Positions 31,033-41,239 of a stretch of DNA of 64,000 nucleotides are shown piece after piece. Numbering within the stretch: position 1 is the first letter of the stretch; each line of letters begins with the position of its first letter. A program made the translations under genes and the position numbers. This stretch comes from Boesenbergia rotunda (lineage: Eukaryota > Streptophyta > Magnoliopsida > Zingiberales > Zingiberaceae), in NCBI GenBank assembly GCA_024364735.1, contig JAGFNQ010005184.1, positions 1-64,000 on the forward strand, in the 5' to 3' direction. The notes beneath the pieces are model-generated. The model saw only the letters and a program-made list of their open reading frames with translations, made no database searches and had not been told where the DNA came from.

Positions 31033-33215
31033 TGTTGATGCAGTCTGGCCCTGATTGTTGTTTTGGTGTTGACAACGATTTTAGTTTAGGAGGATGATTA
31101 TGATATGGAAAATCCTAATCTGGGAGGTTAGGTGGATTATGATTAAGTCCTGATCGAGGATTAGGCATGATATGGAAAATCCTAACCTGGGAGGTTAGGT
31201 GTGATGAGTGTGATGATTATGATTAAGTCCTAATCGAGGATTAGGCATGATGTTGGAAAATCCTAACCTGGGAGGTTAGGTGTGGAAAATCCTAGCTTGG
31301 AAGGCTAGGTGTTGAAAATCCTAACCTGGGAGGTTAGGTGTTGGAAAAGTCCTAATTCGGAAGGGTTGGGTGAAAAGTCCTAGCTTGGAGGGCTAGGTGA
31401 AAAGTCCTAACCTGGAGGGTTAGGTGCAAATTCCCATCCTGGAGAATTAGGTGAAAAAGTCCTGGCTTGGAGGGTTAGGTGCCTAGCTTGGAGGGCTAGG
31501 TTGGATGATGTTCTAACTCGGAAGAGTTGGGTGAAAAGTCCTAGCTTGGAGGGCTAGGTGAAAAGTCCTAGCTTGGAGGCCTAGGTGAAAAGTCCTAACT
31601 TGGAGGGTTAGGTGCAAATTCCCAACTTGGAGAGTTAGATGGAAAAATCCTTAGCTTGGAGGGCTAAGGTGGATGAATCCCTAGCTTGGAGGGCTGGGTA
31701 GAGTCACTGGATCGGTCTGGTGACCGATCAGGGACTGTTGGCACGCTGCTCCTTAGTGGATCGGTCTGGTGACCGATCCATCTATGTCTGATCGGACTGG
31801 TGACCGATCAGGGAGCGCACAGTGAGATTGGGAATCTACTGTGTGGCTCCTGATCGATCCGGAGACCGATCAGGGAGCAGGCTGCTTCCTTGCTGTCTTG
31901 CTCCTGATCGGTCTGGCGACCGATCAGGGAGTAAACGGTGAGTGAGTTCCCTTGCAAATCAGAGTCTTGGATCGGTCTGGTGACCGATCAGGGATCTTGG
32001 AATTGATTAAAAAACAACTGTTCATCTGCTCTGATCGGTCTGGGTGACCGATCAGGATCCAATCTGATCGGTCTGGTGACCGATCAGGATTCACCCTGAT
32101 CGGTCCGGTGACCGATCAGGCGTGTATAGCTGCGAGAGCTGGGAATCCCAGCAAAGCAGTGGATCGGTCTGGTGATCGATCTACACACCCTGGATCGGTC
32201 CGGTGACCGATCACTTTAATTCAAATTTCACTGTCAGACGTCGTCAGGGCGTCTGATCGTATCCGATTTGCTGATGTATGTGATATGCTTTGTGATCTTC
32301 TGCTCTAATGCTCTGATTGAGTTTCAGGTGACAGGGGAGGATTCAAACACTCAAGGAGAAGTCAAAGAGTGCTTTCCTTGGAGCAGGTTTGTCCCTTTTC
32401 CCATCTCAGGTTGCAACGGCGAGCTGCGGACTGGAGCTAAGACTGGAGCTCGACTGAGGAGCTCAGTGAGTCCAGAGATAGCTCAGTAGAGGCTGGCGTT
32501 GGCAGAGGAGTAGCTGGGAGCTACAGAGATGGTGTCACCTATCGCTTGGCGGAGAAACAAAAAGGAACGCGAGAGTTGAGTTCAGTATCAGATTCAGTTT
32601 TGAAAACCTGTGTGTTCTTGCGTTCTGCTACGAGAAGCTTGCTGTTCTTGAGTTCTTCATCCATTCTAAGCAAGCTATTGAGAAGCATTCATCATACTTG
32701 AGCGCTTGAAGGAGAAAACAAGAAGTTGGGAGTCCGACAGTAGGAAGACACGAAGCAGACAGGGGTCTGCGTGAGATCGCCACTGGGTGGAGCTCGGGAA
32801 GCTTGCTGTGTTTAATCCTTGCTAAGTGTTTGAGTAAGATCTTTCTTGTTGTTGTTTCATTGTGCTCATTATATATCATTGTTTGAAACACACTGTGGAG
32901 AGGTTTCTCCACCGAGAAGGAGGTTGCTTCATATCCGGTGTTAACCGGGGCTTGATCTGCCGACGATCAAGGGATCGCCCACCTCAAGGGCACGCCAAGG
33001 AGTAGGGGCAAGTTATCCCCGAACCTTGTAAACCCTCCTTGTTAGCGATCTTGCTAGTTGTGTGTGCTTTGCTCTCATTTGTTTTTCTGCATACTCTGTT
33101 TTCCATTCTTTCCGCTGTGCTACTGATATTTGAGTTGCAGAAATCGTGATAAGTTTTCAAGAGGCAAGCGATTGTCTATATTCACCCCCCCTCTATAGCC
33201 ATCTCGTTCCCAACA
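31033..33215 (+). repeat. 3' LTR of the SIRE-like element
   Basis: This is the same sequence as 17450-19634 apart from scattered substitutions and small length changes, for example in the C-run near its end. It carries both palindrome arrays at matching positions. The target repeat ACAAC follows. Confidence 0.95.
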
Positions 33216-33220
33216 ACAAC

Positions 33221-34165
33221 TCTGTTTGACTCAAACACAATGCGAAAGTCATGTTTGCTTAATAATGAATCGGACACTAGATTCATTCGAATCTCCAGAA
33301 CATACAACACATCGGTTAGAGTGAGGTCCTTACCTGAGGTCATCTTCAGCACCACTTTCCCTTGGCCTATGATGTCTGAGATTGCCGAGTTCCCCATGAA
33401 TAGCTTGTCTCCACCAATTTCTTCAAAATTATGGAGCAGTTCCTTATTGCAGCACACATGTCTGGTGGCTCCAGTATCGATCCACCATTGTCGCGGGTTT
33501 GAACCCACCAGGTTCAATTCAGAGATCACGGCACAGAGGTCTTCCATTTCTAGTCCCTCGTTCAGGTTGGCCTCCTGCTTCTTCTTGGGTTTCTTGCATT
33601 CCGAAGATTTGTGCCCAACTCAGCCACTGTTGTAGCACTTCCTAGAGAACTTCTTTGTTATGCCTTATCTGGGTCCCATCTTGGAAGATTTAGAATTCTT
33701 CCATTTCGAGCATTGTCCATGCTCGACCACGTTGGCTTTTACAATAGCCTGAGAGAACATCTTTCTCTCCAAATCCTTGTTGTCTTCTTCGATGCGAAGT
33801 CTAACAACGAGTTCCTCCACGTTCATTTCCTTCCACTTGTACTTCAGGTAGTTATTGAAATCCTTCCAGCCGAGAGGTAGCTTCCCAATTATTGTTGCTA
33901 CCTAGAAGGTTTCACTCAAAACCATACCTTCTGAGTGGATCTCATGCAGGATCATCTGAAGCTCTTGAACTTGGCTGATCACTGTCTTGGAGTCAACCAT
34001 CTTGTAGTCCAGGAATCGGCCCACAATGAATTTCTTGGCACCTGCATCCTCCAACTTGTATTTCTTATCCTAGAACTCCCACAGCTCCTTAGTCGTTCTC
34101 TTCGTGCTATACACAATATACAGCGAGTCGGCCAGACAGTTGAGGATGTAGTTTCGGCATAGGTA
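33221..34165 (-). pseudogene. Copia A gag C-terminal part and protease
   Basis: The minus strand gives gag helices (MVDSKTVISQVQELQMILHE) and a zinc knuckle CYNSG-stop-VGHKSSEC near 33620. It then gives the protease with WWIDTGATRHVC near 33475 and a MNLVSDSLLSKH stretch. It ends at the ACAAC site of the SIRE-like insertion. Stops occur inside gag, including the one in the zinc knuckle. The gag N-terminus is missing beyond 34165. Confidence 0.85.
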
Positions 34166-35092
34166 CTCAGAATGGTACAAAATTTGCCTTTGTTAACTCT
34201 GCCATTAGATTCAGATTACTTAGTAATTGATACTGATGGTTGTGAAACTGGATGGGAAGGAGCTTTATTTCGCAAACTTTTTAAATATGACCCCAAAACC
34301 TCAGAAAAACTCTGTCGTTATGCTTCAGGAAAATATAAAGAAAAAAGATATTTGACTTCCTTGGAATATGAACTCTTAGCGATTATTTATTGTCATGATG
34401 CTTTCATGCTTTTTATATGTAGTAATCCGAATCTAATGGCAGAGTTAACAAAGGCAAATTTTGTACTATTTGTTTAATTTGTTTAACCAAGTTTATATCT
34501 TGTTGATTAAAATATTTTTGCCTAGTTTGAGGTTTTATTATATAAGGGTCACTAATTTTTCCAATGTCTTTTAAGTAAGGTCTAGCATAATTTAATAGGC
34601 CTAAAAAAGATCTTAAAGTTTTAATATCTTCCATTTTATTAGGATAAGATAATATTTTGGTAGTTATGTGGGCTTGTAATGCTATTTTTCGTTATCCTAT
34701 GGTGCTGCCTAAAAAATCAATATAAGGTACAACTAATAATTGACTAAAATCCTTTATACGGAGGTTTGTTGGAGTCAAGAAGTACATTCTTAACCTCTTC
34801 CCAAGTAGCATAGAGTTTTGTCTGTGGTCCTGTCAAAATAGCATAATAGGAATATTTTTTTCTCTAATGGGTTTTTGGATGGTGGTTAGAAAATAATTGG
34901 AAAGTGCATTGATGATAGCAATTTTATGATTTGCTATACCCGAAAGAGTAAGGATATTCCAAATATTGTCAATTAGACAAAGTTGTACCGGATCCAATTG
35001 AATTCTGAGTTCATACTGAAAAATACCTTCTTGTCTGAAGTATTACAGAAGTTCTTGATTGCTAAATTTTATTATCTGTTGTCCATAAGTTC
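34166..35092. mobile_element. Endogenous pararetrovirus (Caulimoviridae-like) fragment, rearranged
   Basis: The plus strand at 34172-34477 encodes an RNase H-like segment with an IDTDGC...GW motif and an ASGKYK motif, as in plant pararetroviruses. The minus strand at 34421-34700 encodes the end of the matching RT (RSFLGLLNYARPYL). The two halves face each other and share a 46-bp inverted overlap (34176-34221 and 34421-34466, one mismatch). Upstream on the minus strand (34740-34840) is a TWEEV-containing stretch that recalls the viroplasmin domain of caulimovirid inclusion-body proteins. It is short, inverted and stop-containing, so it is an inert old integrant. The genus cannot be set. Confidence 0.75.
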
Positions 35093-35168
35093 TGTTGGAT
35101 ATAGTGTGAATGGAATGGGAGGTGGGGAGGAAAGATGCTCTATTGTGAATAAGACTTTAGTCCCATGT
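35093..35168 (+). repeat. Inverted remnant of a copia A-type LTR
   Basis: TGTTGGATATAGTGTGAATG and about 55 following bases match the outer start of the copia A 3' LTR (12417 back to about 12343), but on the opposite strand. Similarity ends abruptly at about 35168, where the Tat-like element begins. Confidence 0.8.
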
Positions 35169-35192
35169 TGGGCCACCAAAGCGCAGCCTTTT

Positions 35193-36315
35193 TCATCTAG
35201 GATCCGAGCCTTCCGGAACCCGCCTCTTCTGCCGACCTGCGAATTGGGCTGTTGAAGGGGTAGTGGGAGGCAGGGACTCCTCAGTGACCCCCTCCAGATG
35301 GACAGCAGTCGGGGGCGAGTCACCCTCTGAAGGGATGTCCGCCCGAGGGTCAATCGACGGACTGGAAGTCCCCTGGTTCATAAATGGCGGAAGCGCAGCA
35401 GTAGCCTTGCCCTTCCTGGAGAGGCAGGCCCACGGGACGATTCAACAGCCCCCTCCGAGGACTCGGCTGGCATAGAGGGTGCATCAGGAGCGGCAGGGGG
35501 AGGAGCCAGCGCTTCCTTGTTGGCCTCCTCCCACTTGATCAGTCGGTGCATTGCCCTCGAAATCATGAGTTTCTCTGCAATGTCCAGACAGGAAGATTTC
35601 AGTTAGAATTAACAGGCATTGATTAAAAAGTTGAACGTACCAAGGCTAGGGCTAATCTAGGTCACTTTTGGGCTAAGGCTCGCTCGATACATGAGCTCCT
35701 CACTCTGCACCAGACCCGGACCATTGAACTCCATGCCGAAAAGTATGTTCCTGGCGCGCTGGTAGGCTGGGCCCTAGAAGAAATTCCCTAAGGAGGGAGG
35801 AGTCGGCAAATCCTTCGTCCAGCGAAGAGGACTGAAGGGTTGCATAGGCAGTTGGATGAAGAAGAACTTCTCTTTCTACCCCTTGTGCGAGGAAGGGAAC
35901 CCTCCTAAGAACCTATGACCAGGATGCACTAAAAAGCTAAAAGCCCCTCGTGCGCCGATTGGAAGGAAGAAGGAATGAAAATGGCGAGGGGTCAAGGGGA
36001 TATCGAAGATCTTGAAGATGATGTACGCCCCACCCATCTGGGCGAAGGCGTTGGGAGGCATCTGGTGAAGAGAGATATCGAAGTAGGAGGTCACAGTCAT
36101 GAAAAAAGGAGGAATGGGAAGCGGAGCCCCGACTCTACTTGCCCCAGAAAGAAGGTAAAGAAGCCTACGGGAGGCTCCACCGGTGTCTGGTCCACTTCTG
36201 GGACCACCACCACCATCTCAGCCGGAATGCCATAGGCCTCAATGGCCGCCTGCAAAGCCTCCTGTCTCACTCTCGAAGAGACAGACTCATACCACTCTGC
36301 TCGATAACCTTCCAT
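35193..36315 (-). pseudogene. Antisense 'putative gypsy type transposon' ORF remnant
   Basis: Read on the minus strand, the ATG at 36313-36315 starts a chain with the blocks AIEAYGIPAEMVVVVPEVD and PPVGFFTFFLGQVESGLRFP. After a frame change come SYFDISLHQMPPNAF, FDIPLTPRHFHSFFL and GFPSSHKG. These ordered blocks match the plant family labelled putative gypsy type transposon. A Pro/Ala-rich tail follows at 35566-35193. At least two frameshifts are present. Function is unknown even in intact copies. Confidence 0.75.
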
Positions 36316-36901
36316 GATCCATAAGGGAAAGGACGAGAAGGAGCAGAGGACTTACGCTAAAATGAATCCTTAGAGAAGATGACGAAGACGCGGTGCACCC
36401 AGCCACGAAGCCAGAAGGTGGTTGAACGTCTTTGCCTCCCCTTCTTATACAGAGGAAGCCGCTCGCATGTGTGCAATAGAGGCAAGACACGTAGAAGGCA
36501 AGGAACTGCCATCTCGGGGCAGCGCCAAGGAGCAGTCGGGTGACATGAACTGGCTACAGCTGCGCACGTCAGTAAGAGGTGGCGAAGAGAGTAGTTGGGG
36601 CACGTGGTGATGGAGCATTCGCGAAAGGACTTCGTCGCAGTCAAAGAGCGCCATGTGCCTTTATGAAGAATGGACAGGTATCATTACAGTACCTTGAAAG
36701 TCATAGAAGTCTTTTTGGGAAGACAAAACCAAAAGGGGACTGCCTCAGGAACCGAGGTAAATTCTACAATCCTAGGACCCAATATGACTGCCGAGGGAGC
36801 AGTAATGGGTGCAAGGACCCGCGGGTACATAGCTTCTTCATCACCACACTAGTCCGATCAATCAACAACACTTTCTTCGATCAGACTTGAAGGGAGTGAC
36901 T

Positions 36902-37640
36902 TGTGATGTGGTTGAATAACCCAGGGTAGACACGTGAGCTGAAGAAGTTGGGTGGCATGATATAGCGAGTCTAAGCGACTCTCTTTCGGAGCTCCCGGGA
37001 CCCTCTCGGGACGAGGATCCTCCGGGCCCCCTGCGGTAAACACGCCCTAGAGCTCAGATCAGAAAACCCCTCCCAGGATTGCCCCGAGAAGTCGGGCCCT
37101 GAGACCACCTCGGGGAAGCGGAGCGCTCGGGACCTCCTGGACCATAAGACCTCGAGATCACCTCGGGGAAGCGGAGCCTCAAGAAGCATTTGACCTCAAG
37201 TAGCAGTCCTTCTTTTTTCGGATCTGCAGATAATCATTTCCACTATCGCGGAGTCATCATGACCCATAAAGATTGCAACGGGTCGAACTTAATGACGACG
37301 TGAACCGTTTCAAAGATTATCTGGTAACCGACGAACGAGGGGACGTGGCACAGATCATGGGGACACACGAATGCATCCGTCGTAGATATAAAAGATACTC
37401 TAACCCCTCCAGTAAAGGGGTTACGTCTTCTCTACTACTGACGTACTTTTTGTCTTCTTTTCATCTTCTCCATCGAGGCACTGACTTGAGCGTCGGAGTG
37501 GGCTCCACCCGACAACCTCCGGCGTGTTCACTTAATACTCGTGTTAATCTCGCAGGGTGTGAAGTTTCTCCCCTAACATCAACATCCACGTGGGCTGAAC
37601 CTTGATGACTGACCGTCAACGTCGATTCCTTCCGGATCAA
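36902..37640 (+). repeat. LTR-like block of the Tat-type fragment
   Basis: A TATA box (TATAAAA, 37387-37393) and transcribed-LTR-like sequence follow, ending at CCGGATCA (37633-37640). That resembles the GGATCA ends of the LTRs at 5400-6360 and 40236-41239. The left end is uncertain; TGTGATGTGG at 36902 after a purine-rich stretch is my best guess. Confidence 0.45.
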
Positions 37641-38620
37641 TAAGTATTCATGCCATTTGTTGACAGACCTAGCCACATTCAGGCGTGTCTAGCTGGCCTT
37701 GAGCGACTCAACAAGGATATGCATGTCATTTTTGCTCTCCCTTTGCTTATTTTATATTTTTGCTGTATTTTCCGTTTTTGTATTGCCATTGTATTAGTTC
37801 CTTCTAATTGAATTTTGCGTTTCTTTTGTTAAAATGATCCCATGTTGTTCATAATAATTTTGAAGAGGGAATATTTTGTGATTTAACTATGTATCAACTC
37901 AAATCACATTTACCGTGACAAAAAAAATCAAGAAATTATTTCAAATGTTGCAACAATATATAAAATCTAAGTATAATTTTTAGATTATTATTATTACTAT
38001 TTTAATAATTCAATTATCCAGCTCACTAATTTGAAGTTATGAGACAGACTTAAAGATTTTAAAGAGTTTAAATAAAGAGATTATATGCGTCTACAATTTT
38101 GATAACAGAGTTGACTGGTAGGAGATACAAAAATAAATAAATAATACTCTAAAATTTTGTCTAGCAAACTACACCAGTGCCGAGATCTTAAACTATAAAA
38201 TGATTTAAAGAAAGCTTAATCAAACGAATGATTTAAAAAAGAATAGCCTTGGATTTAAAAGAAAGCTTAGTCAAATCCAAATGATTAAGCCTTGCCAACC
38301 AAGACATAGCTAATCCCGAGAGTAGAGTATCTACAATTAAAATTTCAAGTCTAACTTGATCAAACTCAAGCTCAACTTAGATCGAATTGGCATGCCAATC
38401 TATCTATCAATCAGATTCCGATCAACTCGTCCGTGTTCTTGTAGTAGAAAGGAAAAAATCTTTTCTAGAAAATTATACAACAGAGTATTAAGACTACTCT
38501 TATGCTTTCTCTACAAAATAATAGCAACTAATTAAGCGTTGTTAATGCAGCAGGAAACCTCGCGATCGAACAAGATAAAACAGTCATGGTAGGAGAGAAG
38601 AGAAAGACATGAGCTTATGG
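37641..38620. other. AT-rich spacer, 3' side of the MYB gene
   Basis: No coding sequence or RNA gene was recognised. The part from about 38450 to 38620 should hold the 3' untranslated region of the MYB gene. Confidence 0.5.
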
Positions 38621-39433
38621 CTAAATTGCAGCGTCGGATGCGGCTTCCTGCTTGACTGCTGCCGGGAAGGCATCGTCCGACACCTGCGATCGCAGTTTGT
38701 CCATGTAATTCCGTACCTCTTCTGCGATCATCTGTCGCATGATGGAAACGAGGCACATGTCCCTCATCCGCCCCACTTCCTCACCCCTCGCATTCTTTGG
38801 CCCCGACGCGACGCCGCCCTCCCCCGGGAGGCTCAGCGACAGCGAAGTCGCCGGCCCCACCGCGACTGAGATGTACCCGCCTCCGACTAACGGATCCTCG
38901 CCCATTCGCGGCCGTTTCCTGCTCGATCTCGAATCGGAGTACTCCTCCATCACGTCCGAGCCGCGGGCGACGAGGACGGGCGCGGTGGTGGTAGGAGGCG
39001 AGGAGGAGGAGGGGGCGCAGACGGGCACGGTGGCGATCCCCGGAGAAACGGCCGCCGATCCCGCCTCGGCGACGCGGCGGCGGCGGCGGAGGGTGGAGTT
39101 CCAGTGGTTTTTGATGGCGTTGTCGGAGCGGCCGGGGAGGAGGCGGGCGATGGTGGCCCACTTGTTTCCGAAGCGAGCGTGGGCCTCGACGATGGCGGCG
39201 TCCTCCTCAGGGGTGAAGGGGCGATGGTGCACCGCGGGGCTTAGCTGGTTGCACCACCGCAGGCGGCAGGACTTCCCCGACCGGCCCGGGATGCCGGAGC
39301 TGATGAGCGACCAGTTGCGCGGCCCGTGCCGCTCCACCAGCCGCGTCAGCACCGCGTCCTCCTCCGGGCTCCACGATCCTTTCACCTTCGGATCGCCCCT
39401 CTCTTCGCCGCCGCTCTCCTCCGATATCATCAT
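38621..39433 (-). CDS. R2R3-MYB transcription factor, subgroup 22 (MYB44/73-like)
   Basis: An intronless gene. R2 lies at about residues 19-65 (KGSWSPEED...SCRLRWCNQL) and R3 at about 71-116 (RPFTPEED...NAIKNHWNSTL), counting from Met at 39433. It has the subgroup-22 wording GPRNWSLIS and GNKWATIARLL, an LSLSL EAR-type motif, and the C-terminal MRQMIAEEVRNYM block conserved in the subgroup. Members bind DNA in the nucleus and act in abscisic-acid, auxin and stress responses, often as repressors through the EAR motif. The frame stays open to an ATG at 39583. However, a TATA box at 39501-39506 lies between the two, and subgroup proteins start close to R2, so the 270-residue form is preferred. 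Confidence 0.92.
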   Translation of the reverse strand: MMISEESGGEERGDPKVKGSWSPEEDAVLTRLVERHGPRNWSLISSGIPGRSGKSCRLRWCNQLSPAVHHRPFTPEEDAAIVEAHARFGNKWATIARLLPGRSDNAIKNHWNSTLRRRRRVAEAGSAAVSPGIATVPVCAPSSSSPPTTTAPVLVARGSDVMEEYSDSRSSRKRPRMGEDPLVGGGYISVAVGPATSLSLSLPGEGGVASGPKNARGEEVGRMRDMCLVSIMRQMIAEEVRNYMDKLRSQVSDDAFPAAVKQEAASDAAI

Positions 39434-39500
39434 CTCCTCCTCTTCAACCTTCTCCTCCTGCTGCTCGATCGTTACATCTCCATCCCAATTGGTTACTAAG

Positions 39501-39506
39501 TTTATA
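39501..39506 (-). promoter_or_regulatory. Likely TATA box of the MYB gene
   Basis: The minus strand reads CTTTATAAAC. It lies 68 bp upstream of the preferred ATG, which would leave a leader of about 40 bases. Confidence 0.55.
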
Positions 39507-40235
39507 AAGAAAGAGAACGCAGATGGGGATGGAGCCGGTACGGTTCGTTGGGTTGGTTTGTTTGCATGCGGTTTAGGTAGCATTCTACTCTTCCTTCATG
39601 ATAAATTAAATTAAATTTTAATTCCGAAAATAAATGAAAATATTATTATTATTACTATTATGGAAATTTCGGGTGCTTCCTTTCAATATCCGTTACGATC
39701 GGAAGGATGAAGCGAGAGGTGAACAAAAGTAGTAACAAAAGAAGTCGTTCGAGAGATGGGCTGTCACTAAACCGTAAACCGACCCACCTAAAAAAAACTT
39801 ACCAACGGCCCCACCCCCACAGGCCCCACCGTTCCTGTATATTCCACTACAATTCCACTGACTGGATTTGAATGTGTAGGCGTTACGCCGCGGAGGGTCG
39901 CGTGGCAGCGGGTGAGGAATGTATTGTCGGGTACTCGCGCTGCGCGGGCGGTTACGCGAGGCCGCGTGTTGGTTTCTGAGAAAACAAATTAATGCAGTAG
40001 TTGTTACGGTGGGGGAGTAGGTGAGGTATTATCGCCATACGTTAACGCTGCGGTTACGAGTTCGTTCTGTTTTTTTTTTTTGTTCCTAACGATTTAATAC
40101 GCGGATCAGGCATACGGTTCATAATTGATTATGGTTGGATTTGTAATGAGAAATTTAATTCTTAAAACGGCCACTGCCCGAATTACATCAGCTGATAATT
40201 TGAAAGGTAATGAGAAGACAAACAAACAAACAAAT
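39507..40235. other. MYB promoter and spacer
   Basis: This includes an AT trinucleotide stretch near 39640-39660 and a T-run at 40071-40081. No coding region was recognised. Confidence 0.45.
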
Positions 40236-41239
40236 TGATCCGGGTGAGTAGTTTTCGAAGAGGATGGGAGGCCCGGTCGGGTTTGACCAAGCATGACCCG
40301 GGTCAAGAAAGGTTAAGTCGGGTTGTCCTCGATCTCACGGGTCGGGCCTGAGGCTTAGCAGGAAGAGTGGAGGTCGGGGCAGATAAGACCCTGGTTCAGA
40401 TTCAGATGCTCGAGTCGGTCGTCCGAGGTCGGCCACTCGGGGGCGGTCACCCGAGGTCGGCCACTCGGGGTCAGTCACCCGAGGCAGGTCACTCGAGGTC
40501 AATCACCCGAGGTCGACCACTCGGGGTCAGTCACCCGAGGTCGGCCACTCGAGGGCGGTCACCCGAGGCAGGTCATTCGGAGTCAGTCACCCGAGGTCGG
40601 CCACTCGGAGCTTATCATCTGAGCTCAACTACTCGGTATCGGTCCTTCAAGGTCAGTGAGCAGGTCGGTCACGCGGGTCGAGTGTCCCTAGTCGAGCGGC
40701 CTGAGTTCGCCCCATGAGCGCAGACTTATGATCCAGGCTTATCCGACCGACTCAGACTATGTGCTAGGGCGAGCCGACCGAATAATTATAGGACCACCTC
40801 TGCAGTAATAATGTAGTAGATCTCCGATATAATCATCATCTGACAGAGCCACCTAACAGAGCCGTCGAATATTAATGAGAATCAGAAGAGGCAGTTTAGG
40901 CAGGGTGTCAGGCGGCTGTGACAGTCTTACAGGGCTAATAAAGCTGTCACGGGCTCAGTCTGCCAACTGACCCTTCCTTAATGAGACATGACATCTCTGA
41001 CAAGACATAGAGCTTCCCCTCCCCTATATAAACCTCCCTTTGGACTCCAAGGAGAGGATTTTTGGCTGCCATTTGCAACCTCTACTTCACTTTGAGTGCT
41101 CTATTTTGGTCCGACCCAAGTGAGTGGAGTCTGACCCATGGGTTAGCCCGAGTTCGACCCCCCGCGCTTCAAATTGGGTCATCTTAGTCAGACCGAGTCA
41201 TCCCAAGTGAGAATCGATCTTCGCTTGTCGACAGGATCA
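40236..41239 (+). mobile_element. Solo LTR, gypsy Tat-type
   Basis: It begins TGATCCGG and ends ACAGGATCA, the same end pattern as the LTR at 5400-6360. The flanks are CAAAT (40231-40235) and CAAAC (41240-41244), a target repeat with one mismatch. The TATA box TATATAAA lies at 41025-41032. A 28-bp minisatellite fills its left third. There is no internal coding region, so it is a solo LTR. Confidence 0.7.
40418..40625. repeat. 28-bp minisatellite (GTCGGCCACTCGGGG...CACCCGAG)
   Basis: About seven copies of a 28-bp unit alternate CACTCGGGG/CACTCGAGG with CACCCGAGG. The array is upstream of the TATA box of the solo LTR. It produces a spurious open frame of GHPRSATRG repeats. Confidence 0.85.

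Larger units (their letters stand above)
17450..33215 (+). mobile_element. SIRE-like Ty1/copia retrotransposon, 15.8 kb with nested LTR
   Basis: It has two near-identical LTRs of 2185 and 2183 bp and target duplication ACAAC at 17445-17449 and 33216-33220. It carries an initiator-tRNA-Met primer site, gag, pol and an extra 3' ORF, with a purine-rich tract before the 3' LTR. The long LTRs, large size and an extra ORF after pol fit the SIRE/Maximus lineage. The LTRs differ by roughly 1% by eye, so insertion was fairly recent. A 3229-bp solo LTR inside it (24899-28127) is younger still. The body without that insert is about 12.5 kb. It interrupts the protease-integrase junction region of copia A. 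Confidence 0.93.
11362..34165 (-). mobile_element. Degenerate Ty1/copia element ('copia A') split by later insertions
   Basis: On the minus strand the remaining parts run gag-protease (34165-33221), integrase (17444-16861, then 15043 downward), RT and RNase H (to about 12880), polypurine tract and 3' LTR (12417-11362). The order integrase before RT is the copia order. The coding parts join exactly once the insertions at 17450-33215 and 15049-16855 and their duplicated 5-bp target sites are removed. It has many stops and frameshifts. The 5' LTR and gag N-terminus are missing; the right end meets pararetroviral DNA. Confidence 0.88.
35169..37640 (+). mobile_element. 3' part of a second Tat-like gypsy element
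   Basis: It consists of an antisense ORF region (minus strand, 36315-35193) followed by a plus-oriented LTR with a TATA box at 37387-37393. A GACTTGAGCGTCGGAGTGG block typical of plant Tat LTRs lies at 37482-37500. Antisense ORFs between pol and the 3' LTR are known in Tat relatives such as Grande, so a plus-oriented truncated element is the simplest reading. The alternative is two unrelated fragments in opposite orientation. No pol sequence is present. Confidence 0.6.

Noticed and set aside
38739..39614. Long plus-strand open frame opposite the MYB gene
   Set aside because: It is the GC-rich antisense of the MYB coding region and has no domain of its own.
40367..40717. Open frame with repeated GHPRSATRG units
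   Set aside because: It is a by-product of the 28-bp minisatellite in a solo LTR.
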